A stretch of 64,000 nucleotides of DNA from Takifugu bimaculatus. Its lineage: Eukaryota > Chordata > Actinopteri > Tetraodontiformes > Tetraodontidae. The position numbers and the translations under genes are program-made. The stretch is taken from the NCBI GenBank assembly GCA_004026145.2, contig CP034984.1, positions 14,226,541-14,290,540 on the forward strand, read 5' to 3'. Below, piece by piece: positions 36,864 through 48,231 of this stretch (position 1 is the stretch's first letter; each line of letters starts with the position of its first letter). The notes under the pieces were generated by a model. The model searched no databases, was not told the origin of the DNA, and worked only from the letters and a program-made list of their open reading frames with translations.

Positions 36864-39800
36864 ATGTCAGCCAAAGTCGCAGCCCAGAAGTTCTCCTTCC
36901 CCTTCTCCTCCGCCGCTCGCCTTTCTCAGGAGGAGCTGAGCCAGAAGGGATGTATACAGGTGAAGGCCCTGTCCCTGCAGGACCTCCAGCAGAGCCCCAG
37001 CTTGAGCAGCGCCGGCTCCGTGCGACACGACGCCGCAGGGGCGCGGCTCCGTCCCGACCCCTCTCAGAGTGGCATGAAGCTGAGCGTCGATGGCGAAGAC
37101 CAGCGTCCCGCCACGAAGAGACAGCTGTCCTCTGAGAGTGCCGCCAGGACCATCACGGTGGTGAAGAAGAGCGCGGTGAGGACTGAGGCCGAGGAGCCGA
37201 AGCCACCGAAGCCTAAAACCCATCCGGGCCAGAGGGCGGCGCCGGAGAAGAGGAGGCGTCGAAAAGACCTGTTCGCCAGCTCGGAGGTCTTCCACAGAAT
37301 CGACTCACATGCCATCAGGACGGGGGCTGAGGTAACCTCTTCTGCTCTTACGTCTGCATTTCATCCCTTATAGGTCCGATCTGACAACAGATCTCCACCA
37401 GAACCACCTGATAACATCTCCCGATCTACCGTAACAAAACCACGAGCCAATAAGTCGCACAGCTAGCAGGCAGCGCTAGCATCCTCCAGCTAGAACGACA
37501 TTATTTATTCAGTGGAACGGCCCTGAGAGACTCGACCGCCGGGAGATTTAAACCCCTCCCACCAGGCGAGAACATACCTGACTTCCCTTTGATCTGTGCG
37601 TTACAGCTGAAGGAAAAGTGTGTTTACGACGTGAAGGCGATTGTACAGAAGATCACGAAAGGTGCCAGAAATGAGCTTGAGAAGCTTCGTGCGATCTGGG
37701 TGTGGCTGTGCCATAACATCGGTGCGTGTTCCCTAAATATGACCCCGACCCCTAAATATGACCCCGACCCCTAATTATGGGGGACTTTTACTCTCCCGCT
37801 CAAGAGAATTGTGGTATTTCTTTGAAGCGTACGATGTGAAAGGCTACCTGGGCCAGGCCGAGAGGCTGACGGCGCCGGAGGAGGTGATAGCGGCCGGCTG
37901 CGGCGTGTGCTGCGGCTACTCCAACCTCTGTACGGAGATGTGCAGGTGAGGTCGGCAGAGGTCGCACCTGAAGGTCAACAGCTGAAGCTGAGCTCCAGCA
38001 GTTTAGGGAAGCGAACCCAAGAACGTGCGACAACATGTTTGCTCTGTGTTCACAGAGAGGTGGGCATCGAGTGCCAAGAGGTGCCGGGCCATAGTAAGGG
38101 CATCGGGTACCGGCAGGGCCAGAGCCTCAGGAATGTGAAATCCGATCATCTGTGGAACGCCGTGCTCCTGGGGGGGCAGTGGTTCCTCCTGGACGCCTGC
38201 TGGGGAGCAGGACGAGTAGATATGGAACATGAAAGTTTCGTGAAGAGGTTTGAGAGAAGTTTGAGGAGCCTCATGTTTTTATTCATGGAGCTGAAAACCA
38301 GCAGCGATTGATTCTCAGACCTGCTGTCTCCATCTGTCGCCCCCCCCCCCGAAGGTTCGATGATTTCTATTTCCTCACCGACCCCGAGGAGTTCATTTAC
38401 ACACACTTCCCCGATGAAGAGCAGTGGCAGCTCCTGGAGGCGCCCATCCCCCTGGAGGAGTTTGAAAAGCGGGTGTTCAAGACCTCAGCGTTCTTCAACA
38501 TGGGCCTGAGGCTGATCCACCCTCCTCACGCTCACGTCCTCACAGGTCCGCCGCCGCCGCCTTCGCCCGGGAGTGGCGTTGCCTCTGTAAACATCTGCCT
38601 TTGCTTCCCTCCGCAGACGACGGGGAGGCGAACGTCGCCCTCGGTTACCCCAGGCCCATAACCTTTACCCATGAGATCACGCAGCACCAGGATCTTCTCC
38701 ACAGTGGGTCTCTGGAACAGAAGGACTCCACCAGCTCCTCCTGCGGCCTCCTGACCGTGTCCCCTCGCAGCATGAAGCTGCAGATTCTCCCACCAGCCAG
38801 CGGCGTCTACGACGTCAAGGTGTTCGCCAGGCCCGAGTCGGCCACCACGCCGCTGACCTGGGTCTGCTCCTTCACGGTGGAGTGTCCCACACCCAGGGCC
38901 ACGGAGGAGATTCCAGAGAACCCCTTCCTGTCGTGGGGCCTTCAGCCTGTGGCGGGATCTCTGGGCGTGACGGGCAGCAGCCAGGGCAGCAAGGTGGCCG
39001 AGGTGGAAGACGCCGTCTTCGATCTGGTGCTGAAGACGTCCCGACCTCTGATGGCGCTCTGTGAACTGGTCCACCCGACGCTGGACCAGGCCACGGCCAA
39101 GCGGTGCCTGGCGACGCAGATCCAGCCCGACGCCCTGACCTGCCACGTGCTGTGTCCTCTGCGCGGCTTCTACCGCCTCTCCGTGTTCGTCCGGGACTAC
39201 GAGGAAAACAGACGTCAAGTTCCAGAATGTCGCCAACTTCCTGCTGCACTGCAAAGGGAAGACGCTCGGTCCGGACGAGCTGTTCCCTCCCAACCTGGGA
39301 TCGGCGTGCGGCCCGGGAACCCGCACTTCGGAGGCGGGGCTGTCCAAATTCAGCCACACGGCGGCGGTGGTGAGCACGCAGCAGGGGAAGTGCAACATCA
39401 CCTTCCACAACCAGCGGGACCTGGAGCTCCACAGCGTTCTCAGCAGAGCGGAGGACAAGATGGCCGCCACGCCTCTGTCGCGCCACCTCTTCTGCACGTA
39501 CACGGACAGCAAGGTGACGGTGAGCGCCAGCCTCCCCGACGCCGGCGTCTTCCGTCTGGGCCTGTACGCCCGGCTCAGCCCGGGCGGAGACTTCGACCCC
39601 ATGTGTGACTTTGTGCTGAGGAACAGCTGTGAGCGGCCGGGGCCCCCCTTCCCCTGCGTCTACTCCGCCTGGGGGAGGGGCTGCGTGCTCTTCGAGCCCC
39701 GCGTGGGGCTGCTGGAGCCCCGGACCTGGGTCCGCTTCAGGGTGCGGGTCCCCGGGGCCCAGAGGGTGAGCGTGATCGGAGAGACCAAGACCGATCTGAA

Positions 39801-39944
39801 GATGAACAAGAGTCGAGTGTGGGAGGGCCGACGTCTTCAGCGGGCTGCAGCCCCTGAAGCTGGCCACCGCCGCGGGGGGGGGCGGGGGACATGGCGGTCC
39901 TCTTGGTCTTTGATGTCAAAGGGGAGGAGGTCCGGCATGAGTGA
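36864..39944 (+). CDS. Kyphoscoliosis peptidase-like protein (KY family, transglutaminase-like fold)
   Basis: Exons: 36864-37331, 37607-37721, 37828-37945, 38056-38247, 38355-38545, 38617-39944; phases agree at all junctions. Residues 1-156 are a basic, low-complexity N-terminus. The transglutaminase-like core follows, with AIWVWLCHNI, the catalytic Cys222 in GVCCGYSNL, VPGHSKGIGYRQGQS, His265 in SDHLWNAV and Asp280 in FLLDACWGAG, so the Cys-His-Asp triad is intact. C-terminal beta-rich KY repeats follow. Human KY is a sarcomeric Z-disc protein needed for muscle growth; this copy is longer (about 802 residues once three extra bases are discounted) and could be ky or a fish paralogue. The last exon has three apparent single-base insertions (39206-39211, 39827-39830, 39874-39888). 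The stop at 39942-39944 is in the conserved frame. Confidence 0.85.
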
Positions 39945-40129
39945 CAGACTGGGACCGGAGCTGCCGAGCCAGACGGGGCAAATGTGCAGGTCAGAGGTCA
40001 GAGGCGTTGAATGAACGCTCTTTTCTCCTGGTGGGTGCAGGTAAGAGAACAAACGGTGCTCCGCTCGCTTTTTTGGTGATTTCACGCCAAACTTCTGCTT
40101 TTGCTCTTTGATGTTTGTAAAATCTGGGA

Positions 40130-40135
40130 AATAAA
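40130..40135 (+). terminator. Polyadenylation signal of the KY-like gene
   Basis: AATAAA lies 186 bases after the stop codon and is the first canonical signal downstream. Confidence 0.7.
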
Positions 40136-40149
40136 ACTGTTCCACCCGT

Positions 40150-43100
40150 TCTGAGGACTCGGCTGTTGTGATTTTAGGACGGACAGATCGGAAACCTGCC
40201 TAAAAGGGGCGATCGCGGGAGGATGGGGGGCGAGTATATTTAGACGGGCCCGTTCTCTCCTGCTCAGCACCGGCGGCTGACGTGGACCCGCTCGCTCTGG
40301 CAGCGCCGCCAGCGAGAGTGACGAGTGTTGACTTGTCATGAGGGGCCACAAATAGCCTCAGCAAAAATACAACAATGGTGGGACGGGGGGGGGACGGGGA
40401 TGGGGGGGGCTGGATGATGGGGGGGTCTGAGCGGGGCTTTCGCCTTGAGTCGCTGGGGAGAACTTGGCAGCGGCGCGGCGAGGAACCGCTGATGTCAGAG
40501 GTTAGACATGTGGACGACTGTCTCTGCCTGGCAACAATACAAGGACACACACACGCACCCCCCCCCCCCCCACACACACACACACACACAGTGACACAGA
40601 GGCAGGAGTGTGATCAAACATAGAAATATTTAATGCAACACACTTACAACAAAGGTTAGAAAAGCTTCCGTCACAGGAAAAAAAACAAGTTCCAGCAGTT
40701 TGGAGCAGATTTTAAACGCTCATTTTGGCACTTTTGAAGTAGCTTGTTTGAGACGACAAGTCATTAAAGTAATTTGTGGTTCGACAATGGCGGCGTTGTT
40801 GTTTTTCAGTCCGTCGTGACGTCAAACGTCGTCACAAAACACCGTTAAAATGTCCGATTCAAGTGTGTCCACGTCTTTTAACCAATCAGCATTTTTCTCG
40901 CCGACAGAAAAGCACAAACTTTGTTTTTGTCCGATCACTTCAGCTGCAGGAGCCTCCGGGTCCAGACGGGACGCAGGGAGGCGGGTGGATGGCTCTTGGG
41001 GGCCCCCCCCCAGTTTCATCTCCCCGGTCCAACTGGGGGCAGAATAAGCTCCGCCTCCTATTTTCATTATAACGTTTTTAATCAAACTAACGTTTTATCA
41101 AGCCTCGTCGGCAGGACGGCGGCTATGCTAACGCAGCAGCATCGTAATGACCTGGTGGAGGGGAGCCCAATAGCTGCGAGCCCCCCAGCGCCGCCTCGCC
41201 GGCGTCCCCCCCCCCCCCTTTGGCTCAGTAAAACACAGGTTGCTCGAAAGAAGGACTCCACAGATTCCTTTCACCAAGACGGTTGAAGGACGGATCCTGG
41301 CCTGACAACACCCCCCCCCCCATGACGGGGGGGGCGTGATGGAGCTGCTTTTCTTAGCGGTGGCCAAGGCACTGCTGGATCAGACGGCCCCGACGCTGCC
41401 GTCAGGCGCCTTTTTGCATCTCTTGTTTTTTGGAGCGAAATGTCCGTTTTTGCTGGTCGCAGCTTATTAATTGCGTTTATAAAAATAGTTTTGGTCACTT
41501 GAAGGCAACTGAGATCCGTCACAGATAAAACAAACCTGGTTCCTCTCCCTCTTGTACCGGTGGGGGGGAAGGCTACAAGAGTCACGTGACATCACGCATG
41601 CACATAGTGAGGACGCTAAATGTGTTAGCCTCCTTTAAACATCGCACTAGCTTACGCAACCCCCACCCTTTAAGGACCGGCTGCTCCGCTTCCTCTCCTC
41701 CCAATTACGCTCCCGCTCCTCTTTGACATGTTTCAGACCTTTAGTTGGCCGGACGTCATCCCCGCTGACAATCCAGGTAACCCTCTGTGGTGTTACGCAA
41801 CAGCAGCGCGATGCAACTGTTGCTGGGGGGGGGGGCTTTGAGTGCATCTCTGCAGCAAAGACGCAGCTTAAACAAGAGTTATCTTTTTGTCAGAGGATTT
41901 ATGCTGCATAACATCCGGCTCGGCGCCCACGGACGGATAAAAAGCCGACCCTGATCTGTTTGTTCTGCCACGTGTCAGCAGAGGCAATGCTTTTTTTGTG
42001 CATTTCATTTGTTGCTAAAGGTCGTTTCTGGTATTACGTCAGCGGCAATCACTGCAAATTAGAATTCAGCAGCTCGTCAGCGTTTGTCCTTAAAGAGCAG
42101 TCGGAGGGAAACGGAAGAAGAATATAGAGAACACACAAGGTACATTGCAACTTCTTTCAATTGCACTTCTTTTCATAAGGTAAAGAGGAGGGAAACAATA
42201 AGGTCTTTAGCTGGAACGCGCTACGGACTACACGCTAGCGGCGCGTTGTCTGTTAGCCAGCGGGACGTCTGGGCCGTCTGGTCGGGACCAGACTGGAGCG
42301 ACTGGGCGGTTGAGGTCAGCAGATCTGAGTTCTTATTTCAGACACGTCGGCCTGTTTAAACTTCACCAGCAGCACTGACAGAAACGCCGGCGCAGGCTGG
42401 ACCAGTACGCGCCTCACTGGTGAAGCTCTGGCTGTGGTGACCCGGGTCGGTACCGCTAGCGGCTGCAGACGTGGGGCCAGAGGTGTTTAATCCGTCTGAC
42501 TGACCTCAGGATGAGCGACAGGCTCGGACTCTTCCGCCGGTCGACGACTCTCGACGTTAGCCAAACACGCTAAAGGACAAAAACAGCTGGGGGCCTAAAC
42601 AACCAGGGCTCCTCTGAAGTCCTGCTGATGAGAGGAAGACGTGCATAGAACATCGGTGTGAGACGCTCACGGGGAAGAGAACGACCCATCACACGGCACA
42701 GGTCCTCACAAGGATACAATACCACGTTAGCGTTAGCCACGAGCTGAAGATCAACACGTCACGGCATTTCTTATCTCTACAGACAAAGTGTTTTGTTATT
42801 ACTGCTGTTATTACGCTTCTAAATGAAACTTTCTAATCATCTGTGTCCAAGAAGAAGTGGGATGTGGGAAGGCTGGTAACGGTTAAAGACGAGGTGAAGG
42901 TCCCCCGCCCACATTAAATCCCCCGAACACACACTGAACGTGCGCTCCCCACCTGGCTGCTGACCTGTGATCTGATGCATGACGAGCCGTGCGCTGATTT
43001 ACTGCTGGACGCTCGCTAACTCCAGCCTCTCCCGACGCCGTCCTCAGCTGTCTGAGAACAAGCGGCTGAAGTCTTCTTAATGCACGTTCATTAATTCACT

Positions 43101-43470
43101 CTGGAAGTCTTAAAATAAAGCGGCGAGATGAGGGCGAGCTGCGTGATTAACGCCATCCTCCGTCAGCCGTCCGCGGCTGATGTTTCTGCCCCGCCGCGCC
43201 GTGGCACGCAGACAAGATAACAGGTGGAGCGGGGATCGGGTGACAACAGAGGGGGAGCGCTTCTTGAGAAACCCCACGAGGGAGCCCACCAGAATCACAC
43301 GGCTATCCATGCCGCTCCAGAAATAGAGGCATTAATTTGCCAACTGTGATAAACAGAAAAGCGCGGGCCGGAGGCGTGCGCCAGTGGAAATTCCCCTCAA
43401 TTGTGAGCGTCTCAAAGCCGGCAGGCTTAAGGGCCTAATCTGGCCGGGCTAAAGATCCCGTGTTGTGTTG
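40150..43470. other. Intergenic region between convergent KY-like and DNAAF9-like genes
   Basis: No exon recognised. It includes G runs (40384-40425), a C/CA tract (40558-40592), scattered poly-C/poly-G and moderately CpG-rich DNA around 41100-41450. The 3' untranslated part of the minus-strand DNAAF9-like gene probably occupies its right end. Confidence 0.45.
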
Positions 43471-43634
43471 CGTTACGGTTCAGATTTCATCTGCCGCTGA
43501 CGGTCGGTGTCTTCGCGCGCTAGCGGCGCCGTTAGCGGAGGGTAAAGAAGCCGAACGTAACTCACCGCACAGCTGACGTCTTTATGACAGCAAATTAGGA
43601 AAGAATGCGAGGGGATAATGAAAGGTGCACTCAC

Positions 43635-45536
43635 CAACGGAGTGGGCTGGAACGTACCCCCCTCCCCCCTCCCCACCGCGGTCCCCGTACAGCTAAAGCC
43701 GACAGATGGGGGCAGCGGGCCCGTCAGGGGGTCGAAGAGGTCCGGCTGCCCCCGCAGCTCCAGCTGACGGTTGAAGAGCTCGACCTCTCTGTTGGCCTCG
43801 GCGACGTATCGGCGATAAAGTCGTCCATGTCTGCACGGGGGAGCGGCGTCAGGGAAAACAACGGCTGCGTCCGGAGGAGCGCGGCAGAACCTTTCAGACC
43901 GTGGGGGAGGATACTGGGATGGCGGCTCCTCTTGTCCCCGAAGACGTCCACGTACTGCCGACCGTCGTAGGAGAAAGCCTGCTGGTAGAGGATCCAGGCG
44001 CCTCTTCACCTGGACACAGGTTCAGCTCTCATTAGCAGAAGAAGCAGCTCTCAAAAGGCTCGTCAGCGGTGCACACGTGCACACATACGTGCACGTGTGC
44101 ACCGCCGGAATGCCAGGACTTTAATTTCGGCCCAAACAGGGCAGCTGGGAGCTCCTACACTCGTCTGAGTCTGACAGAAACACTCACACGTATGTGCTCC
44201 ACTTCCTGTGGCGAGAGGTTCTTCTTGGTCCTCTCTGGCTTCTCCTTGCGTCTGCAGCGCAGTTGAAGAGACACGGAGTGAGGAAACGGGTCGTGGATCA
44301 GAACCGGCTCGACAGACACTGACCTGCTTGGCGCAGAGTCTGAGCCAAGTCCTTGAGTCCGTCCTCTGTCAGGTCCAGACCGTCAAAGACCAGGAAGCAG
44401 GAGCTGCTGGAGTCTTTGGGGCCCAGGTTCAGGGGCTGGTTCTGGTCCGGGGTCACATTCAGGCTCCCTCTGATGGTGCTGTAGCTCACCTCCATCAGCT
44501 GCTCTGAGTCTACAGGTTCCACACGGGAAACATCTCACAGGCAGCTCACGCACGCACGTACACACGCACGCACGTACACACGCACGTACGCATGCACGGC
44601 CTGAGGAGCTAACACATCCATCTCAGCACGAGTGTGTGTGACAAACCCACAAGTTCTTCATGTTTAAAAGTGCTCAGAAACGCTGACGTGAGGAGCAGGA
44701 AGAGGTGTGGGGAGACATCACCAGGGAAGCAGAAGGAGCAGGAAGAGTGTTGTGAGACACCAGAGGAGCAGGAAGAGTGTGTGGAGACACCAGGAAGCAG
44801 AGGAGCAGGAAGAGTGTGTGGAGACACCAGAGGAGCAGGAAGAGTGTGTGGAGACACCAGAGGAGCAGGAAGAGTGTGTGGAGACACCAGGGGAGAGGAA
44901 GAGTGTGTGGAGACACCAGGGGAGCAGGAAGAGTGTGTGGAGACACCAGAGGAGCAGGAAGAGTGTGTGGAGACACCAGGAACCAGGGGAGCAGGAAGAG
45001 TGTGTGGAGACACCAGAGGAGCAGGAAGAGTGTGTGGAGACACCAGAGGAGCAGGAAGAGTGTGTGGAGACACCAGGAAGCAGAGGAGCAGCTGCTGTGT
45101 AGCGATGCAAAGCTCTGCATGAAGAACATGAGGACTCATCCGTGAGGCAGTAAAAGGAATTCCTACCAGAAAATCGGACTTTCCCCCAAACATTGTAGAC
45201 GTTTCCTCTGAAGGGACTGGGGCTGAGCGCCGACCTCCAGGCTGCAGGAGAAGGACGAGAGTCTCATATTAAAACACGAGAAGAGAGTTTATTTCACAGC
45301 GATCGGGAGGAGACGGGAAACACATCAGCAGCTGGAGCAGGGCGGCTGGTGCTGGAGGCCGCGGCTCACGTCTCCAGCTTCTCACACGTGGGACAGTCGA
45401 AAAGTGGAGAAAATTGCTTTCTGTCTCACCTTTACACCGAGCCACAAATTGAGGCCTCTCGAGGGGGCGTCTGAAAGTCAGGCAGAGCTGGACGAGGCCC
45501 AGAGACCCGGAGCCGGTCGGGAAGCAGCCTCTGCAC
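43635..45536 (-). CDS. DNAAF9 (C20orf194)-like protein, C-terminal exons (tentative identity)
   Basis: Minus exons: 45430-45536, 45167-45241, 44324-44509, 44190-44251, 43900-44001, 43635-43830. The first three join in phase through CLTFRRPLERPQFVARCK, FRGNVYNVWGKVRFSDSEQL and FLVFDGLDLTEDGLKDLAQT; later come RKEKPERTKKNLSPQEVEHI, YQQAFSYDGRQYVDVFGDKR and YVAEANREVELFNRQLEL. A short terminal exon at 43473-43490 (MKSEP-stop) is possible. Composition and splice borders make this a real gene. The DNAAF9 label (an ARL3-linked dynein assembly factor) rests on its place beside SLC4A11 in human and a partial memory of the sequence. Two joins need one base each: at the 44324/44251 junction and inside the 43635-43830 exon near 43808. 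Upstream exons were not found before the gap at 46119. Confidence 0.7.
44691..45092. repeat. 30-bp minisatellite inside a DNAAF9-like intron
   Basis: About 13 copies of a 30-base unit, GAGGAGCAGGAAGAGTGTGT + GGAGACACCA, with insertions of GAAGCA or GAACCAG. One + frame reads EEQEECVETP in tandem; all six frames are largely open, so it is repeat DNA lying between exons 45167-45241 and 44324-44509. Confidence 0.95.
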
Positions 45537-46118
45537 CTGAAACGCACGACACGTGCACGTGAGACACATGGGGAGAACGCCGAGCCGGAGCGAGCCGGAG
45601 CGAGCCGGAGCGAGCGCTGGGATCCCGTCTCTGGCCGCTGACGTGTCGACTCCGACGGGGCAGCGATACGTGATTCGTTAGCAGCGGAGTGGAAGCGGGA
45701 GACGATTCCCTAAATGTCAACTTTCTAAAGTGTCTCGGCCAACGAGCCGCAGAGGTGTGAGAAGCGTCTCCGACGCGGTAACGCACACACGCTCTCCAAA
45801 CAAAGCCGCCCCACGAGGGGCAGCAGATGTCCGGAGTGTGAGCTGACAGCGGAATTTAGCGGAGGTTCATGTCGGGCTGACCACCGAGGCATGAGGAGCC
45901 GCTGGAGCCGCTCCAAAAGGAAGGAGACCCCTCCGTGGACACGGCAACTGGACGGCGAACAGCTCGTTACTGGGCTGCCAGGGGCCAGCTGGTGATAGGA
46001 CACAAGATGCTCCGCGGGGCTTAACAGCAATCAGCAGCCGATACCCCAACAACTGAGGCAGAGTGGCGATTAAGGTGCAGGGAGGGAGGCGGGGAGGAGG
46101 GAGAAGCTGGGGGGGGGC
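45537..46118. other. No exon recognised up to the gap
   Basis: This stretch lies upstream of the first seen DNAAF9-like exon on the minus strand. It contains GAGCCGGAGC repeats at 45580-45610 and minus frames such as VSFLLERLQRLLMPRW near 45900, which I could not support with splice borders. Confidence 0.4.
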
Positions 46119-46218
46119 NNNNNNNNNNNNNNNNNNNNNNNNNNNNNNNNNNNNNNNNNNNNNNNNNNNNNNNNNNNNNNNNNNNNNNNNNNNNNNNNNN
46201 NNNNNNNNNNNNNNNNNN
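46119..46218. other. Assembly gap, 100 N
   Basis: A second 100-N placeholder. The contigs on either side need not be adjacent or correctly oriented. Confidence 0.99.
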
Positions 46219-46361
46219 GTTAGTTCGGGAGATAAAGAATGAGAAAGGTCTCTCATTTATGATGAGCCAACAAATAGTGTTTGTTTTCAGGATAAGACTG
46301 TGAAAAAGTGAAGACGGATATGAACAGACGCACATGTTGTGCACGGAGAGCCCGGCGGCAG

Positions 46362-46445
46362 GGCGTGACCTGCGTGACCTGCAGCCTGGCCGGAGGCGTG
46401 ACCTGCGTGACCTGCAGCCTGGCCGGAGGCGCGACCTGCGTGACC
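46362..46445. repeat. 33-bp tandem repeat, about 2.5 copies
   Basis: The unit starts GGCGTGACCTGCGTGACCTG and ends GCCTGGCCGGA; each unit contains two GCGTGACCT sub-repeats. Confidence 0.9.
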
Positions 46446-46815
46446 TTTGCCGTTAACCGTGGACGTCCAGGTGCTGATATACTGTTGCTCTTGGGTCACA
46501 TCGGTGGTTCCTCCACATTCATGGGTGCACAAACACACGCGGGAACATGTTAAACTATCCTCTCTGCCCCGGTGATGCTGCTGCTCCGTGATCGCCGTGG
46601 TTCCCTCTGGGACAAAAGCATCTTAAAGGAAGCGCTCTCAGAGCTCCGGGTCGGTGACCTGTGATCAGTCAGGGGCAAGAAAGAGCTTTAACACCGGGGG
46701 GGCTGCCAGCAAAATATGGCGGAGAGAAATAAGGTGGTGAAAACACTGCGGCAAAAACAAGTGGGTAAAAACTCCTGGAAGACAAATCAATGTCCTCCCC
46801 ACTGCACCAAGGAGC

Positions 46816-46888
46816 CAGGTGGGGGGGGGGGCAGCAGAGGTGGGGGGGGGGGGCAGCAGAGGTGGGGGGGGCAGCAGAGGTGGGGGGA
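46816..46888. repeat. G-rich tandem repeat (GGGGGGCAGCAGAGGTGG type)
   Basis: Three copies separated by G runs of 9-13 bases; the + strand could form G-quadruplexes. Confidence 0.9.
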
Positions 46889-47335
46889 CAGACTCGGTCC
46901 TCAAGGTGCCAACTTTGGGGAAGGACAAACTTAAAGATGGAGAAATAAAGAGCATATTCGTGGAGGCTTCCACGTCTCAACTCAGATGTCAAACAAAGCA
47001 GCAGCACAAGAGAACCACAGCGATCAGAACCGCGGTGGATTCGTGTCCCTCAGGAACCCAAAGCACATTTAAGCAGAACCTCTCACATCCGGAATCAACT
47101 CATCTGATGGGGAGGCAGAACTTTGCCGCGTTTGCGATCATTAAAGGGCGTTTGGGAGAGGACACTTCCAGAAAGTTCAGAACAAGATTTCCCAACAGCA
47201 TTTTACCAGCTGACAGAACAAACAAATAGAGCCGCCACATGTTCCGCGCTGTCAGCCGCCGCCTGGGTGACAAGAGCCGGCTTCGCCCGGACACGTCACG
47301 GTCCCAACCGATGACAGTCCGCCGAAACTACCCCA

Positions 47336-47440
47336 GGGGCTATATTTTCAAGCTCTCTCCCCAGCGATTTCAGAACTGAAGAAGCCTTCTGGATAGAAGG
47401 CGAAACGTTTTCAAGAGAAGAAACCCAGTCCAGTTCAGGA
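47336..47440 (+). mobile_element. Tail of a fish interspersed repeat with conserved hairpin
   Basis: CTGAAGAAGCCTTCTGGATA (47376-47395) followed by GAAGGCGAAACG is a motif seen very often in fish genomes at the end of an interspersed element. GCCTTC (47384-47389) and GAAGGC (47396-47401) form a perfect hairpin. The family is not assigned. Confidence 0.5.
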
Positions 47441-48231
47441 ACTATTCTCCTCACAGACTTGATAAGACAGCTGCGCCAGCACATTTGGAGAGTCTTTCCG
47501 GGGACAGTGAAGAAGTTTTCCGAGCCGCGCCGAGGCGGAGGGATACTCGGCTGAGCCCGGAGGCGCGTGAGACCGCCTTTATGTTATGTTTAGTTGTAAA
47601 ACTAAACTAAACTGTAAAAGTGGAAATATGTGCGCATTTGCCCAAACATTCTGCTCCTCCGGGGGTGTCATTACAAGTTGCAGAAGCTCACAGCAATGGT
47701 GGCGTGGAGACTTCCGTCCGGATAACTGCCACATAACGCGTATTTACCTCGCCGGGACATTTGCGCCCGCTGTCGCCGAAAGCCTCGTTGGCCTCCCCCG
47801 CCGACCCGTTTCGTCGTCCTCCACGGTGACGTCCGCCGCAATCACCGGGGCGCCGACCTGCCCAAGCCCCGCTTCATGACTCGGGCACCATCTTCCTCCG
47901 AGGTCAAACCATGAGCCCGGGTGGACCGACTGCGGCTCCCTGACGACGGCGGAAGCCCTGAGTGTGCGGAGTCCCGAATCCGACGAGCGTCTTCAGCAAG
48001 GCAGGAGCAACCAGGAAAGCTTACAAAGTGAAGCCCCCTTTCCATTTGTAAAACTGGCACATTAGTGGCATATGATATTTACATGCCACTGGCCCTGCAA
48101 CCTCAACACACAAAAAAGACTACAACTATTCTTATCAAAAACTGCTCGGTGTCAGGAAAACACCCTTTTATCACTGGCCTTAGGTAAACATAAACAGCCG
48201 CTGGGAAACCATGTTATTCCCTTTATACTGA

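Noticed and set aside
38532..39867. Long minus-strand frames (331-356 codons) opposite the KY-like last exon
   Set aside because: They are antisense shadows of a GC-rich coding exon; the + strand matches the KY family and has proper splice borders.
36864..39944. Calling the KY-like gene a pseudogene
   Set aside because: Catalytic residues, all splice sites and the terminal stop are preserved; the three frame breaks sit at error-prone sites and similar breaks occur in neighbouring genes.
43110..43310. Minus frame MDSRVILVGSLVGFLKKR as another DNAAF9-like exon
   Set aside because: No acceptor in phase with the preceding exon and no recognisable similarity.
44609..45193. Cysteine-containing repeat proteins EEQEECVETP and LPAPLVSPHT
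   Set aside because: They are frames through a 30-bp minisatellite lying in an intron of the DNAAF9-like gene.
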